A DNA stretch of 8,635 bases from Rhodospirillales bacterium (GCA_015654915.1 JAATFY010000136.1:1-8635); one strand, 5' to 3'; shown: positions 1 to 5,817, counted from the first letter of the stretch. The notes: generated by a model from the sequence alone, not told the origin. Made by a program: numbers and translations.

Positions 1-254
1 CAACTTCGGTTCCCGTCGCCGTTCGACCACAGGCTTCGGTCGGGCATGAGCACGCGCAGGTAGTCGCCGTCCTCGAACGATTTAGCCCACCGTTCCCCGT
101 CTGCCGGTGTGCCTTCCCACGCAGACTCAGGAATCGAAGGCTGAGCAGGCTTACGCCCGTCCTCGACCGTGAACAAAGGCGGATGTTCCACCGTGCTGTG
201 CGCGATACCGAGCTGGTCGAAAAGAGCGAACAAATCTTTGGGTGTTGCAGGCAT
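1..254 (-). CDS. Partial gene, N-terminus like YbaK/ProXp-type prolyl-tRNA deacylase
   Basis: The reading frame opens at ATG 254-252 and runs off the left edge without a stop (84 codons visible). Residues 1-27 (MPATPKDLFALFDQLGIAHS, then TVEHPPL and FTVE) match the start of stand-alone trans-editing proteins of the YbaK/ProXp family, which hydrolyse mischarged aminoacyl-tRNAs such as Ala-tRNA(Pro) in the cytoplasm. The family normally continues into a conserved segment of the PGxHTKNLF type. Here residues 31-84 instead contain SAWEGTPADGERW and DGDYLRVLMPDRSLWSNG, which I do not recognise as that family. I checked the other two frames and found no displaced continuation: one has an early stop and the other shows no family motif. 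The gene may be a chimera, a diverged form or an assembly junction. No Shine-Dalgarno sequence is visible, and an inverted repeat ends 2 nt upstream of the start. The start and the N-terminal homology are solid; the function of the whole product is uncertain. Confidence 0.55.
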   Translation of the reverse strand, partial: MPATPKDLFALFDQLGIAHSTVEHPPLFTVEDGRKPAQPSIPESAWEGTPADGERWAKSFEDGDYLRVLMPDRSLWSNGDGNRS

Positions 255-256
255 AT

Positions 257-349
257 GGGGCTGGGGGTCGGGGATCAGGGATCGGAATATTAATTCGATA
301 AAAGAGCAAAAGCCATAACTCTGAACCCCGATCTCCGACCCCTGATCCC
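257..349. repeat. Imperfect inverted repeat between epmA and the ProXp-like gene
   Basis: The left arm is 257-285 and the right arm 321-349, separated by 35 nt of AT-rich sequence. On the minus strand the arms align over 29 nt with about 21 identities, and some mismatches become G-U pairs in RNA. Each arm is built from tandem units close to GGGATCAGGG(A/G)TCGG; in a shifted register, 14 of 15 bases match between arms. The epmA stop codon (351-349) touches one arm, and the other arm ends 2 nt before the next gene's ATG. It could act as an attenuator or a 3'-end stabilising hairpin, but no U-run follows, so it is not a classical terminator. It looks like a dispersed intergenic repeat. Confidence 0.65.
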
Positions 350-1404
350 TACTTTTGCGCCACCGGCATCCACAAGACGTCCTCGATATTGTCGGTACCC
401 GCGCACAGCATGACCAGACGGTCGACGCCGAGCGCGATACCGGCGCTTTCCGGCATGCCGAAACGCAGCGCGGCAAGGAAATCCTCGTCCACCGGATGCC
501 GTTCGCCATGGAGTTTTTCTTTCAGATCCATATCGGCTTTGAAACGCCGCGCCTGCTCATGGGCATCGGTCAGTTCACCGAACGCGTTGGCGAGCTCGAT
601 GCCGCAGATGTAAAGCTCGAAACGCTCGGCAAGCTGCGGGTCATCGGCTTTGGGTTTGGCCAGCGCCGCCATGCTGACGGGATAATCGCACAGGAAAACC
701 GGACGGTCTTTGCCGAGGTGCGGCTCGATTTTTTCCGCCATGACGCGGAAAAACAGATCGTCCCAGCCGTCGCCCTTCGCCAAGCGCACGCCGATACGCT
801 GGACTTCTTTGGCCAGCAACGCACCATCCGGCGCTTGCGGGTCTGGCGCAGTCGCCAGCAGATCAATATCCGCGTAACGGCGAAACGCTTCTGGCACCGT
901 CAGGTTTTCCCATTCTTTGAACGGATCGCAACTCAAGCCGTTCGCCGTAAATGTTTTGCGTCCGGCAGCGGTGGCGGCGGTGCGTACCAGTGCGACGCAA
1001 TCCTGCATGATGGCGTTCGTATCGGCACCGGCGCGATACCATTCCAGCATGGTAAATTCCGGATGATGCCGTGACGACCTTTCGGCGTTCCGGAAGGCAT
1101 GCGCGAGCTGGTAAAGTTTCGGCACGCCCGCCACCAGCAGTTTCTTCATCGCGAATTCTGGGCTGGTATGCAGGTAAAGCGGCTGGGGCGCGCCGCCATG
1201 CGGATCGCGCAACTCGGTCTTAAAGGCTTGCAGATGCACTTCATTGCCGGGGGAGATTTGCAGCGCGGGCGTTTCCACTTCGGCGAAATTTTTGGCGGCG
1301 AAGTAAGTCCGTATCGCGCTTATCACGCGCTGGCGGATATCCAGGTAAGGCTTACGCCGATTAAAGCGCTCGGGATGCCAGGCGGGCAGGGCGGGTGATG
1401 TCAT
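349..1404 (-). CDS. epmA: EF-P lysine ligase EpmA (PoxA/GenX), class II LysRS paralogue
   Basis: This cytoplasmic enzyme attaches (R)-beta-lysine to a conserved lysine of elongation factor P, which helps ribosomes through polyproline stretches. The 351 residues form a class II synthetase catalytic core without the N-terminal anticodon-binding domain of true lysyl-tRNA synthetase, which fits EpmA. Visible motifs are the motif-1 region (residues 25-52, ending VETPALQISPG), motif 2 at 104-124 (FRNAERSS, then RHHPEFTMLEWYR), the ELANAFGELTD segment at 270-280 and motif 3 GIALGVDRL at 322-330. The alanine in GIALGVDR is the position where EpmA differs from LysRS (glycine) and is linked to beta-lysine selection, as I recall from E. 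coli work. Neither efp nor epmB is in the window. ATG 1404 is the first start of the frame; no clear Shine-Dalgarno sequence is seen. It starts 18 nt after the stop of the outer-membrane protein gene, so co-transcription is likely. The length is slightly above the roughly 325 residues of the E. coli enzyme. Confidence 0.93.
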   Translation of the reverse strand: MTSPALPAWHPERFNRRKPYLDIRQRVISAIRTYFAAKNFAEVETPALQISPGNEVHLQAFKTELRDPHGGAPQPLYLHTSPEFAMKKLLVAGVPKLYQLAHAFRNAERSSRHHPEFTMLEWYRAGADTNAIMQDCVALVRTAATAAGRKTFTANGLSCDPFKEWENLTVPEAFRRYADIDLLATAPDPQAPDGALLAKEVQRIGVRLAKGDGWDDLFFRVMAEKIEPHLGKDRPVFLCDYPVSMAALAKPKADDPQLAERFELYICGIELANAFGELTDAHEQARRFKADMDLKEKLHGERHPVDEDFLAALRFGMPESAGIALGVDRLVMLCAGTDNIEDVLWMPVAQK

Positions 1405-1422
1405 GAAGGAAAGTTTAGGCGA

Positions 1423-2088
1423 TCAGAACTGATAATGCATGCCCATATTGAGGACTTGCAGATCGACCGGCTGGTTGCCGCGGCCGGTGAAAAGCTGGTC
1501 GTTGCCGCCCGACAAACCGCTGCCCGAAAAGCCCGCTTTGTAATCCAGCGACATGTTCCATTGTTCGCCGAGGCGATAGGTCACGCCGCCGCCGATGCGG
1601 AACAGCGGCACCATCGAGCCGCCCTGCATCGCCACCGCGCTGGCCGAAGGTGCGGTGGTATGGTCGTACATCGCCATGCCCATGCCGCCGGTCATGTAGG
1701 GATGCAACGGCAGGCCGGTGCCGAGGTCGTAATTGAAATCGTAGCTGCCGTCGATAAGTAACGCGTAAACGCGCTGGTCGCCTTCAAGTTCCGCCGTGCG
1801 GTCGGCGCTGAAATCGTTGCTGATTTGCTCGTGCATGTAATTGGTGAGGCTGGGGTCGATGCCGGAGGCGCGTCCGGAAAACAACCCGCCGGAGATATTG
1901 AGGCCCATATCGGCCTTGCCGCTATAGATGTTCAGATGATCGCGGGTCGCCAGCGCTTCCTGCAACACGCGCGGCGATGACATGGCGCTGGAAGTGTCGG
2001 CGCGGGCGGAGGTAGGCACGCAAATGGATAAAACCGCAATCAGAAGTGCGGCGGCAGGAAAAGAAAAACTGGAAAATAACGGTGCCAT
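1423..2088 (-). CDS. Omp25/OmpW-like outer-membrane beta-barrel protein with signal peptide
   Basis: Predicted small outer-membrane protein of 221 residues. The N-terminus (MAPLFSSFSF, then a hydrophobic stretch AAALLIAVLSICV and TSARA) is a Sec signal peptide with likely cleavage after SARA. The mature part has alternating polar and hydrophobic strands (RVYALLIDGSYDFNYDL, PYMTGGMGMAMYD, FRIGGGVTYRLGEQWNMSLDYKAG) and ends in MGMHYQF. The terminal phenylalanine is typical of the BAM-recognised beta-signal. The pattern fits the eight-stranded opacity/OMP_b-brl barrels common in alphaproteobacteria; substrate or role cannot be assigned. I chose ATG 2088 over an upstream in-frame ATG at 2115. The later start has an AAGGTAAGG ribosome-binding site 5 nt upstream and begins the signal peptide, whereas the earlier ATG lies inside the probable -10 hexamer. 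epmA follows 18 nt downstream. Confidence 0.82.
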   Translation of the reverse strand: MAPLFSSFSFPAAALLIAVLSICVPTSARADTSSAMSSPRVLQEALATRDHLNIYSGKADMGLNISGGLFSGRASGIDPSLTNYMHEQISNDFSADRTAELEGDQRVYALLIDGSYDFNYDLGTGLPLHPYMTGGMGMAMYDHTTAPSASAVAMQGGSMVPLFRIGGGVTYRLGEQWNMSLDYKAGFSGSGLSGGNDQLFTGRGNQPVDLQVLNMGMHYQF

Positions 2089-2110
2089 GAAAACCTTACC
2101 TTCACTTTCA

Positions 2111-2139
2111 ATCATACCTAAAAAGGCCGCAAATTGCTA
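2111..2139 (-). promoter_or_regulatory. Probable promoter of the outer-membrane protein gene
   Basis: On the minus strand a -10 hexamer TATGAT (2116-2111, 5 of 6 consensus) is preceded at 17 nt by a weak -35, TAGCAA (2139-2134, 3 of 6). Transcription would begin near 2104, leaving a short leader that contains the AAGGTAAGG ribosome-binding site and ends at ATG 2088. A small palindrome, CGCAT-ACG-ATGCG (2150-2162), lies just upstream and could be a protein-binding site or nothing. Confidence 0.45.
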
Positions 2140-2164
2140 TCATCGCGCACGCATACGATGCGCG

Positions 2165-2300
2165 CCGTCTTTCCGAAAGTGGTTGTGAATCAATACGTTC
2201 CGGACCGGCATAAACTGCCCATCTGTTTCGTAATAAGCCGTGGCGGGGCGGCCACAGCTACCGGTGGTGTGTCATTCGAACAGGAACCCTAAAATATAAG
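2165..2300. other. Intergenic stretch without a recognised gene
   Basis: This is the part of the 376-nt gap (2089-2464) not covered by the promoter and the palindromic elements. I see no start codon with a ribosome-binding site leading to a convincing small protein on either strand and no tRNA fold. The only local structure is a 5-bp GC hairpin, GTGGC (2240-2244) with GCCAC (2251-2255). Confidence 0.5.
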
Positions 2301-2375
2301 CCCCTCTCCCCTTGCGGGAGAGGAAGCAAAAACTTGGACTTACGCAGTAAGTCCTTAGTTTTTGCAGGTGAGGGG
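2301..2375. repeat. GC-rich palindromic element, copy A, with long inner hairpin
   Basis: The outer arms are CCCCTC (2301-2306) and GAGGGG (2370-2375). Within them, CCTCTCCC (2303-2310) pairs with GGGAGAGG (2316-2323) around CTTGC. A long hairpin follows: GCAAAAACT/AGTTTTTGC (2326-2334 with 2357-2365) stacked on GGACTTAC/GTAAGTCC (2336-2343 with 2347-2354), loop GCA. This resembles the dispersed intergenic palindromes of proteobacteria with a CCCTCTCCC...GGTGAGGGG layout. It lies between the stop of the OMP operon promoter region and the end of the radical SAM gene and may protect or terminate that transcript's 3' end. Confidence 0.8.
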
Positions 2376-2389
2376 TCAGAGTCGTTATA

Positions 2390-2442
2390 CACCCCTCCCC
2401 GAATTTGCCGCGCAAATTCGACCCTCCCGCAGGGGGAGGGTG
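2390..2442. repeat. GC-rich palindromic element, copy B, inverted, with short inner hairpin
   Basis: CACCC (2390-2394) pairs with GGGTG (2438-2442), and CCCTCCC (2422-2428) pairs with GGGAGGG (2434-2440). The inner hairpin is GAATTTGC (2401-2408), loop CGC, GCAAATTC (2412-2419). Read on the minus strand its shell (CCCTCCCCCTGCGGGAGGG ... GGGGAGGGGTG) parallels copy A, so the two copies are head to head 14 nt apart. It starts 22 nt downstream of the radical SAM stop codon. It may form the 3'-end structure of that transcript; no U-run is present. Confidence 0.75.
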
Positions 2443-2464
2443 ATTAAAAGATAAACCTACAAAA

Positions 2465-3616
2465 TTACCGGAAAAGTTCTATCTGTCCATTCCGCTCCGG
2501 CGGCCGGAACAGGTCGCAACGCAGATCCTTGTGTTCAAGATTATAGCCGATGCGTTTCCGCGCCAGTTTGAAACGCCGCGCCATCAGTTCGGCATAGACG
2601 CCGGTGCCGCGGCTGCGCTGGCTGTAATCGGCATCATAGAGTTTGCCGCCGCGTGTCTGGCGGATCATCGACAGCACATGCGCCGCGCGTTCGGGCCGGT
2701 GCGTTTCCAGCCACTCCTTGAACAAATCTTTTACCTCGTACGGCAGCTTGACCAGACCGTAATGCGCTTCGCGGGCGCCGGCCTCATAGGCGGCCCCCAG
2801 CAATTTTTCCACTTCCATATCGTTAAGCGCGGGAATAAGCGGCGCCGTCATGGCGGTGACGGGAATGCCCGCATCCGCCAGCTTTTTCATGGTGGCGAGG
2901 CGCCGGTAAGGCGCCGCCGCGCGCGGTTCCATCAGGCGCGCCAGTTCGGGATCGAGCGTCGTCAGCGACACATAAACATTGGCCAGACCCTGCGCCGCCA
3001 TGGGCGCCAGCAAATCGATATCGCGCGTCACCAGCGCCGATTTGGTGATGATAGCGACGGGGTGCCTGCATTCCGCAAGAACTTCGAGAATACGCCGCGT
3101 CAGCTTCAATTCGCGCTCGACCGGCTGGTAGCAATCCGTGTTGCTGCCGAGCGTGATCGGCTTCACCGCGTAATTCTTCGCCGCCAGTTCCTTGCGCAAA
3201 ATCTCCGGCGCGTCGGGCTTGTAGAAAATCTCGCTTTCGAAATCGAGGCCGGAGGAATAGCCGAGAAAACCATGCGACGGCCGCGCGAAGCAGTAGATGC
3301 AGCCGTGCTCGCAGCCGCGGTAAGGATTGATCGAGCGCATCTGGTAAAGGTCGGGCGAGTCGATTTCGTTGATGACGCTGCGGCTGGTATCGATATGCAG
3401 GTTGGTTTTGAATTTATGTTCGAATTCGTCCGGCCCGGGCCGCGAGGTTTCGCTTTCATCCTGAGGACTTTGCCCGGCTTGCCTGTCCGGCGAAGCTTTA
3501 GCGTAGCCGGACCAGCCGTCGTCGACGGCGCGGGTGGCGTAACGCTCGAACCGCCCCATCGGCGTGCTGACCGCGCCCCGCCCTTTTTTTGCCTGTGGTG
3601 GAAGCTCAATGTCCAT
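2465..3616 (-). CDS. PA0069-family (COG1533, SplB-like) radical SAM protein
   Basis: Radical SAM enzyme of the PA0069 family, grouped with spore photoproduct lyase-like 'DNA repair photolyases'; the reaction of this family is not established. With the start at ATG 3616 it has 383 residues, near the family length. The N-terminus KKGRGAVSTPMGRFERY is the usual family opening. The 4Fe-4S site is CEHGCIYC (Cys102, 106 and 109), preceded by SINPYRG and followed by FARPSHGFLGYSSGLDFESE; the rest is the alpha/beta barrel. The same frame is open back to 3835, but that extension would overlap the upstream gene by 151 nt and lacks family similarity, so I reject it. Residues 36-48 (SGYAKASPDRQAG) are encoded by a palindromic DNA element inserted in frame, ahead of the cluster domain. 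A GAAC-N7-GAAC direct repeat just upstream suggests LexA control. No clear Shine-Dalgarno sequence is seen, and the promoter placement would allow a leaderless message. Confidence 0.88.
   Translation of the reverse strand: MDIELPPQAKKGRGAVSTPMGRFERYATRAVDDGWSGYAKASPDRQAGQSPQDESETSRPGPDEFEHKFKTNLHIDTSRSVINEIDSPDLYQMRSINPYRGCEHGCIYCFARPSHGFLGYSSGLDFESEIFYKPDAPEILRKELAAKNYAVKPITLGSNTDCYQPVERELKLTRRILEVLAECRHPVAIITKSALVTRDIDLLAPMAAQGLANVYVSLTTLDPELARLMEPRAAAPYRRLATMKKLADAGIPVTAMTAPLIPALNDMEVEKLLGAAYEAGAREAHYGLVKLPYEVKDLFKEWLETHRPERAAHVLSMIRQTRGGKLYDADYSQRSRGTGVYAELMARRFKLARKRIGYNLEHKDLRCDLFRPPERNGQIELFR
3473..3512. repeat. Palindromic element inserted in frame in the radical SAM gene
   Basis: GTCCGGC (3485-3491) and GCCGGAC (3506-3512) form a 7-bp stem around a 14-nt loop containing AAGCTT. 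An overlapping alternative pairing, GCTTGCC (3478-3484 region) with GGCGAAGC, gives nested fold-back structure, and CCGG occurs repeatedly. The coded peptide is SGYAKASPDRQAG. The peptide interrupts the linker between the conserved N-terminal motif and the SINPYRGCEHGC region, where relatives have a short variable segment. The arrangement is like the Rickettsia palindromic elements that insert in reading frames, though I cannot claim the same family. Confidence 0.55.
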
Positions 3617-3623
3617 GCCCCGC

Positions 3624-3652
3624 AACGTAAGGGATAAGGCCGGTTTTGTAAA
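3624..3652 (-). promoter_or_regulatory. Possible promoter of the radical SAM gene
   Basis: TTTACA (3652-3647) is separated by 17 nt from TACGTT (3629-3624). The -35 matches 5 of 6 consensus bases; the -10 is poor (3 of 6). With only 7 nt from the -10 to the ATG at 3616, the transcript would be leaderless or nearly so. Low confidence. Confidence 0.3.
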
Positions 3653-3667
3653 GAACAAAAAGGGAAC
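3653..3667 (-). promoter_or_regulatory. Candidate LexA (SOS) box, GTTC-N7-GTTC
   Basis: On the plus strand GAAC (3653-3656), seven bases AAAAAGG, GAAC (3664-3667); on the minus strand GTTC-CCTTTTT-GTTC. This is the direct-repeat operator described for LexA of alphaproteobacteria. It sits in the 68-nt space upstream of the radical SAM gene and directly abuts the candidate -35. A bare GTTC-N7-GTTC match is expected about 0.26 times by chance in this window on both strands, so position and the T-rich spacer carry the case. Confidence 0.5.
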
Positions 3668-3684
3668 AAAACGTAGGCTTTTTT

Positions 3685-5121
3685 CTACTGCATCGTTGAG
3701 GTCGGCGCCGAGATTCCCCTGAATTTCAGACTCAAATCCATGAGACGTTGATCGGCGTTTTGTCCGCGCAGGGGTGCCATGTTCGGAAACTGCTCCGGCA
3801 TAAGTGACCAAACGCTCTCCAGATAGCGCATGCAAAACGCCATTTGAAGGGCGACAATAAGTTTCGCCGGATCCTGTTGCTCGTCCGGGACAAGGGCTTT
3901 GTATTCGGTGCCCTGCAGCCGTCCGGCAACGGCTTTGTATACGATATTCGTGAGTTCGACGGATGATTCCGGTTCTTGCAGGGTTCTGTCTATCATGTCG
4001 AATATATGAGGTACCACCTTGTAAGGGTCCCGCAATATGCCCGGATTTTCCGCCTCCTTCAGCGCCCGCAGATAGGTTTTGACTTCCGGTCTATCGGCGT
4101 CTGCGGGTCTTAACTGTCCAACCACTTCCGCATGACCCGGATCGAGTTCTTCTGGCTTCGGCCTCACTTGTCCGAGCAGATGGCGAGCATTTTCTCCGTA
4201 CATTTTTAGCAGTTTTGCAGTCGCCACGACTGCAACAGGCGCATTTTGCATACCCACCTGATAAACCGCAACCTGTTCCCGAAGCAATTCAGAACCCATT
4301 TCGAACAGTCCCGCAAACATTCCGCCAAGGGCGCTAAGTCCCTGGCCTTTTGTGAAGGCGCGATACGTGACGGCATCGACGAATATCTGGGGCACGTTAT
4401 CGCCAAGCGTTACGCGGCAGTCGAGAATCGCGTTGATGAAGTGGGTGTTAATAACACTCGATAATTTCCCCAGCCTCGACTGCATTTGCGCAAGGAGGGA
4501 GGTAGCAAGTTCCGCTTTCTTCCAGTCAGACAGTTTTTTCCTTTCCGCAATTATGTTCGCTATGGCCGGAATGCGCTCAGTGATGCAGGCAAGCGCACGC
4601 CTATGCGCTTCGACGGGAATCCGCGATGCCAGATCGATATTATGCAAAACGGTCAGGCCGGGACAGCGGTTTTGAATCAGACCGGCACTTAACCCTGCCG
4701 TGTTTGCGATATATTCTTGCGGCGATACCGCTTTGTCGGCGTATGTCAGAAACAGAAACGTCTTTCCACTCTTGGTGCCAATGACATAATTTCCGGTTTT
4801 ATATAAGGCAAGCGCGGCGGCACTTCTGGCGTTTGGATGAAACGGCGCTTCGTTCGCTTGAGCGATATCTTCAAATAAGCCGCTTTGCTCGATGTGATCG
4901 CGGATAGCCGCGAGTTGGTCCCGCTGAGTCGGCTGGTCACGATAGACACTTTCGCCAAAAATCAGTGCCTGGCTTGGAACGGGCGACCAAAGCTTCTTTG
5001 TCTCTTCCGCACTCATAGCGCAAGATGCAAGGGCGTATGTCAGAGATTCGGCGAAGGCGTTGTCGAAAAAACGCGCGGCCTCTTCCTCGTTTATCCGATG
5101 ATCAAATGAATATTCCAACAT
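3685..5121 (-). CDS. Hypothetical protein of 478 residues, family not recognised
   Basis: I do not recognise this protein. It has no signal peptide, no strong membrane segment and no metal or nucleotide-binding motif that I can identify. It looks mostly alpha-helical, with a charged helix at residues 190-222 (AERKKLSDWKKAELATSLL onward), a small-residue-rich stretch at 260-275 (QGLSALGGMFAGLFEM) and a helical C-terminal half from about 343. A beta-like segment at 112-127 (YVIGTKSGKTFLFLTY) stands out. The frame opens at GTG 5154, but ATG 5121 is preferred because GTGAG lies 6 nt upstream of it; the GTG has no ribosome-binding site. Base composition appears lower in GC than the neighbouring genes by eye, which could mean acquisition by transfer. 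It is divergent from the small membrane-protein gene at 5341 and is followed 68 nt later by the radical SAM gene, which seems to have its own promoter. Confidence 0.75.
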   Translation of the reverse strand: MLEYSFDHRINEEEAARFFDNAFAESLTYALASCAMSAEETKKLWSPVPSQALIFGESVYRDQPTQRDQLAAIRDHIEQSGLFEDIAQANEAPFHPNARSAAALALYKTGNYVIGTKSGKTFLFLTYADKAVSPQEYIANTAGLSAGLIQNRCPGLTVLHNIDLASRIPVEAHRRALACITERIPAIANIIAERKKLSDWKKAELATSLLAQMQSRLGKLSSVINTHFINAILDCRVTLGDNVPQIFVDAVTYRAFTKGQGLSALGGMFAGLFEMGSELLREQVAVYQVGMQNAPVAVVATAKLLKMYGENARHLLGQVRPKPEELDPGHAEVVGQLRPADADRPEVKTYLRALKEAENPGILRDPYKVVPHIFDMIDRTLQEPESSVELTNIVYKAVAGRLQGTEYKALVPDEQQDPAKLIVALQMAFCMRYLESVWSLMPEQFPNMAPLRGQNADQRLMDLSLKFRGISAPTSTMQ

Positions 5122-5178
5122 AATAATCTCACAAATTTTTTTGCAGGGTGGCACAGGGAGTTAAGAGCTGTCAATTCC

Positions 5179-5207
5179 ACTATAACCTCAAGGAAAACCG
5201 ATTTTTA
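5179..5207 (-). promoter_or_regulatory. Weak candidate promoter of the 478-residue protein gene
   Basis: On the minus strand TATAGT (5184-5179, 5 of 6 for a -10) is preceded at 17 nt by TAAAAA (5207-5202, a poor -35). The leader to ATG 5121 would be about 50 nt. Only the -10 is convincing. Confidence 0.25.
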
Positions 5208-5229
5208 TGGTTAACAGCCGCGCGGCGGT

Positions 5230-5258
5230 TTCGCATTTCCGGATGAATTTTTTATAAG
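5230..5258 (+). promoter_or_regulatory. Candidate promoter of the 158-residue membrane protein gene
   Basis: TTCGCA (5230-5235, 4 of 6) and TATAAG (5253-5258, 5 of 6) are separated by exactly 17 nt. Transcription from near 5265 gives a leader of about 75 nt. That leader contains a hairpin GCGCGG (5301-5306), loop TTATTAT, CCGCGC (5314-5319), lying just before the AAAGGA ribosome-binding site. Confidence 0.45.
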
Positions 5259-5300
5259 CCGCCCGTTCCCATGCTGCCGGCGGGGTGCTAGCGTTCTGCG

Positions 5301-5319
5301 GCGCGGTTATTATCCGCGC
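5301..5319 (+). other. 6-bp GC hairpin in the leader of the 158-residue protein gene
   Basis: GCGCGG and CCGCGC pair perfectly around a 7-nt AT-only loop, ending 8 nt before the Shine-Dalgarno sequence AAAGGA (5328-5333). It could influence translation or mRNA stability; there is no direct evidence for either. Confidence 0.4.
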
Positions 5320-5340
5320 AACACGCGAAAGGATTTTAAA

Positions 5341-5817
5341 ATGCCGGGTCGATCACCGCTTGCGAAAAAAGACAGCGTGCGCGCGACGTGGGGGATTCTT
5401 AAGGGCGTCGTTTGCGGAATTATTATCGGCATGGCCGTCCAAGTCGCCTCCCATAATTCTTTATACGCGTGCGACGCCGGTTTTCTGACGGCGGGGGCCG
5501 TAACGGTGGACGACGTGCTCCGCCGCCGGCGTCAGGCGAGCCTGCCTGGGGCGTCTTCTTATTTCGATGACGGAGAAAAGCAAATCACACGCAGCGTCAA
5601 ATACGGCGCTGTCGTTTTCGGAGCCGCGGCCGTTGCTCTCGACGGAGCCACTCTTGTGGAGTTCGCGCAGAACGCCGGTGAAATTATGAAAAACATTCAG
5701 GCGTTAAGCAGCGTGGCTCCCACAGGCGTTCCTGCGCTTCTCGTTTCTTCGGCGGCTGTGGGCTATTACGCGGAATTCAGGCGCCGCCGCGCGCTGGAAA
5801 ACGCTTCCGTCAAATAG
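5341..5817 (+). CDS. Hypothetical small membrane protein, 158 residues
   Basis: Not recognised as any family. ATG 5341 is well supported by AAAGGA 7 nt upstream. The sequence begins with a basic stretch (residues 3-14), then a hydrophobic segment at about 18-37 (GILKGVVCGIIIGMAVQVA), which could be a signal anchor. It then has a charged region with RRRR at 61-64, a second hydrophobic segment at about 88-104 (YGAVVFGAAAVALDGAT) and a third at about 127-143 (PTGVPALLVSSAAVGYY), ending in another RRRR at 147-150. Two or three membrane passes are plausible. It is the only plus-strand gene in the window, divergent from the unknown 478-residue gene. It converges with the DUF2630 gene, with only 12 nt between the stops and no terminator hairpin in that space. 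Confidence 0.7.
   Translation: MPGRSPLAKKDSVRATWGILKGVVCGIIIGMAVQVASHNSLYACDAGFLTAGAVTVDDVLRRRRQASLPGASSYFDDGEKQITRSVKYGAVVFGAAAVALDGATLVEFAQNAGEIMKNIQALSSVAPTGVPALLVSSAAVGYYAEFRRRRALENASVK

Noticed and set aside
355..1074. Open plus-strand frame of 239 codons opposite epmA
   Set aside because: Antisense shadow; the minus strand carries the clear class II synthetase motifs.
2269..2290. TTCGAA motif resembling a tRNA T-loop in the intergenic region
   Set aside because: The flanking bases pair over only three positions, and no acceptor, D or anticodon arm can be formed.
2301..2442. CRISPR array
   Set aside because: The repeats are palindromes with different interiors and opposite orientation, with no regular spacer pattern and no cas genes.
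2531..3637. Open plus-strand frame of 368 codons opposite the radical SAM gene
   Set aside because: Antisense shadow of a high-GC gene, with Arg/His/Gln-rich composition and no family motif.
3617..3835. N-terminal extension of the radical SAM frame (73 extra residues)
   Set aside because: It overlaps the upstream gene by 151 nt, crosses the candidate promoter and LexA box, and lies before the normal family N-terminus KKGRGAVSTP.
3972..3986. Second GTTC-N7-GTTC match
   Set aside because: It lies inside the coding sequence of the 478-residue protein, far from any start. About 0.26 such matches are expected by chance in this window, so it is most likely coincidence.
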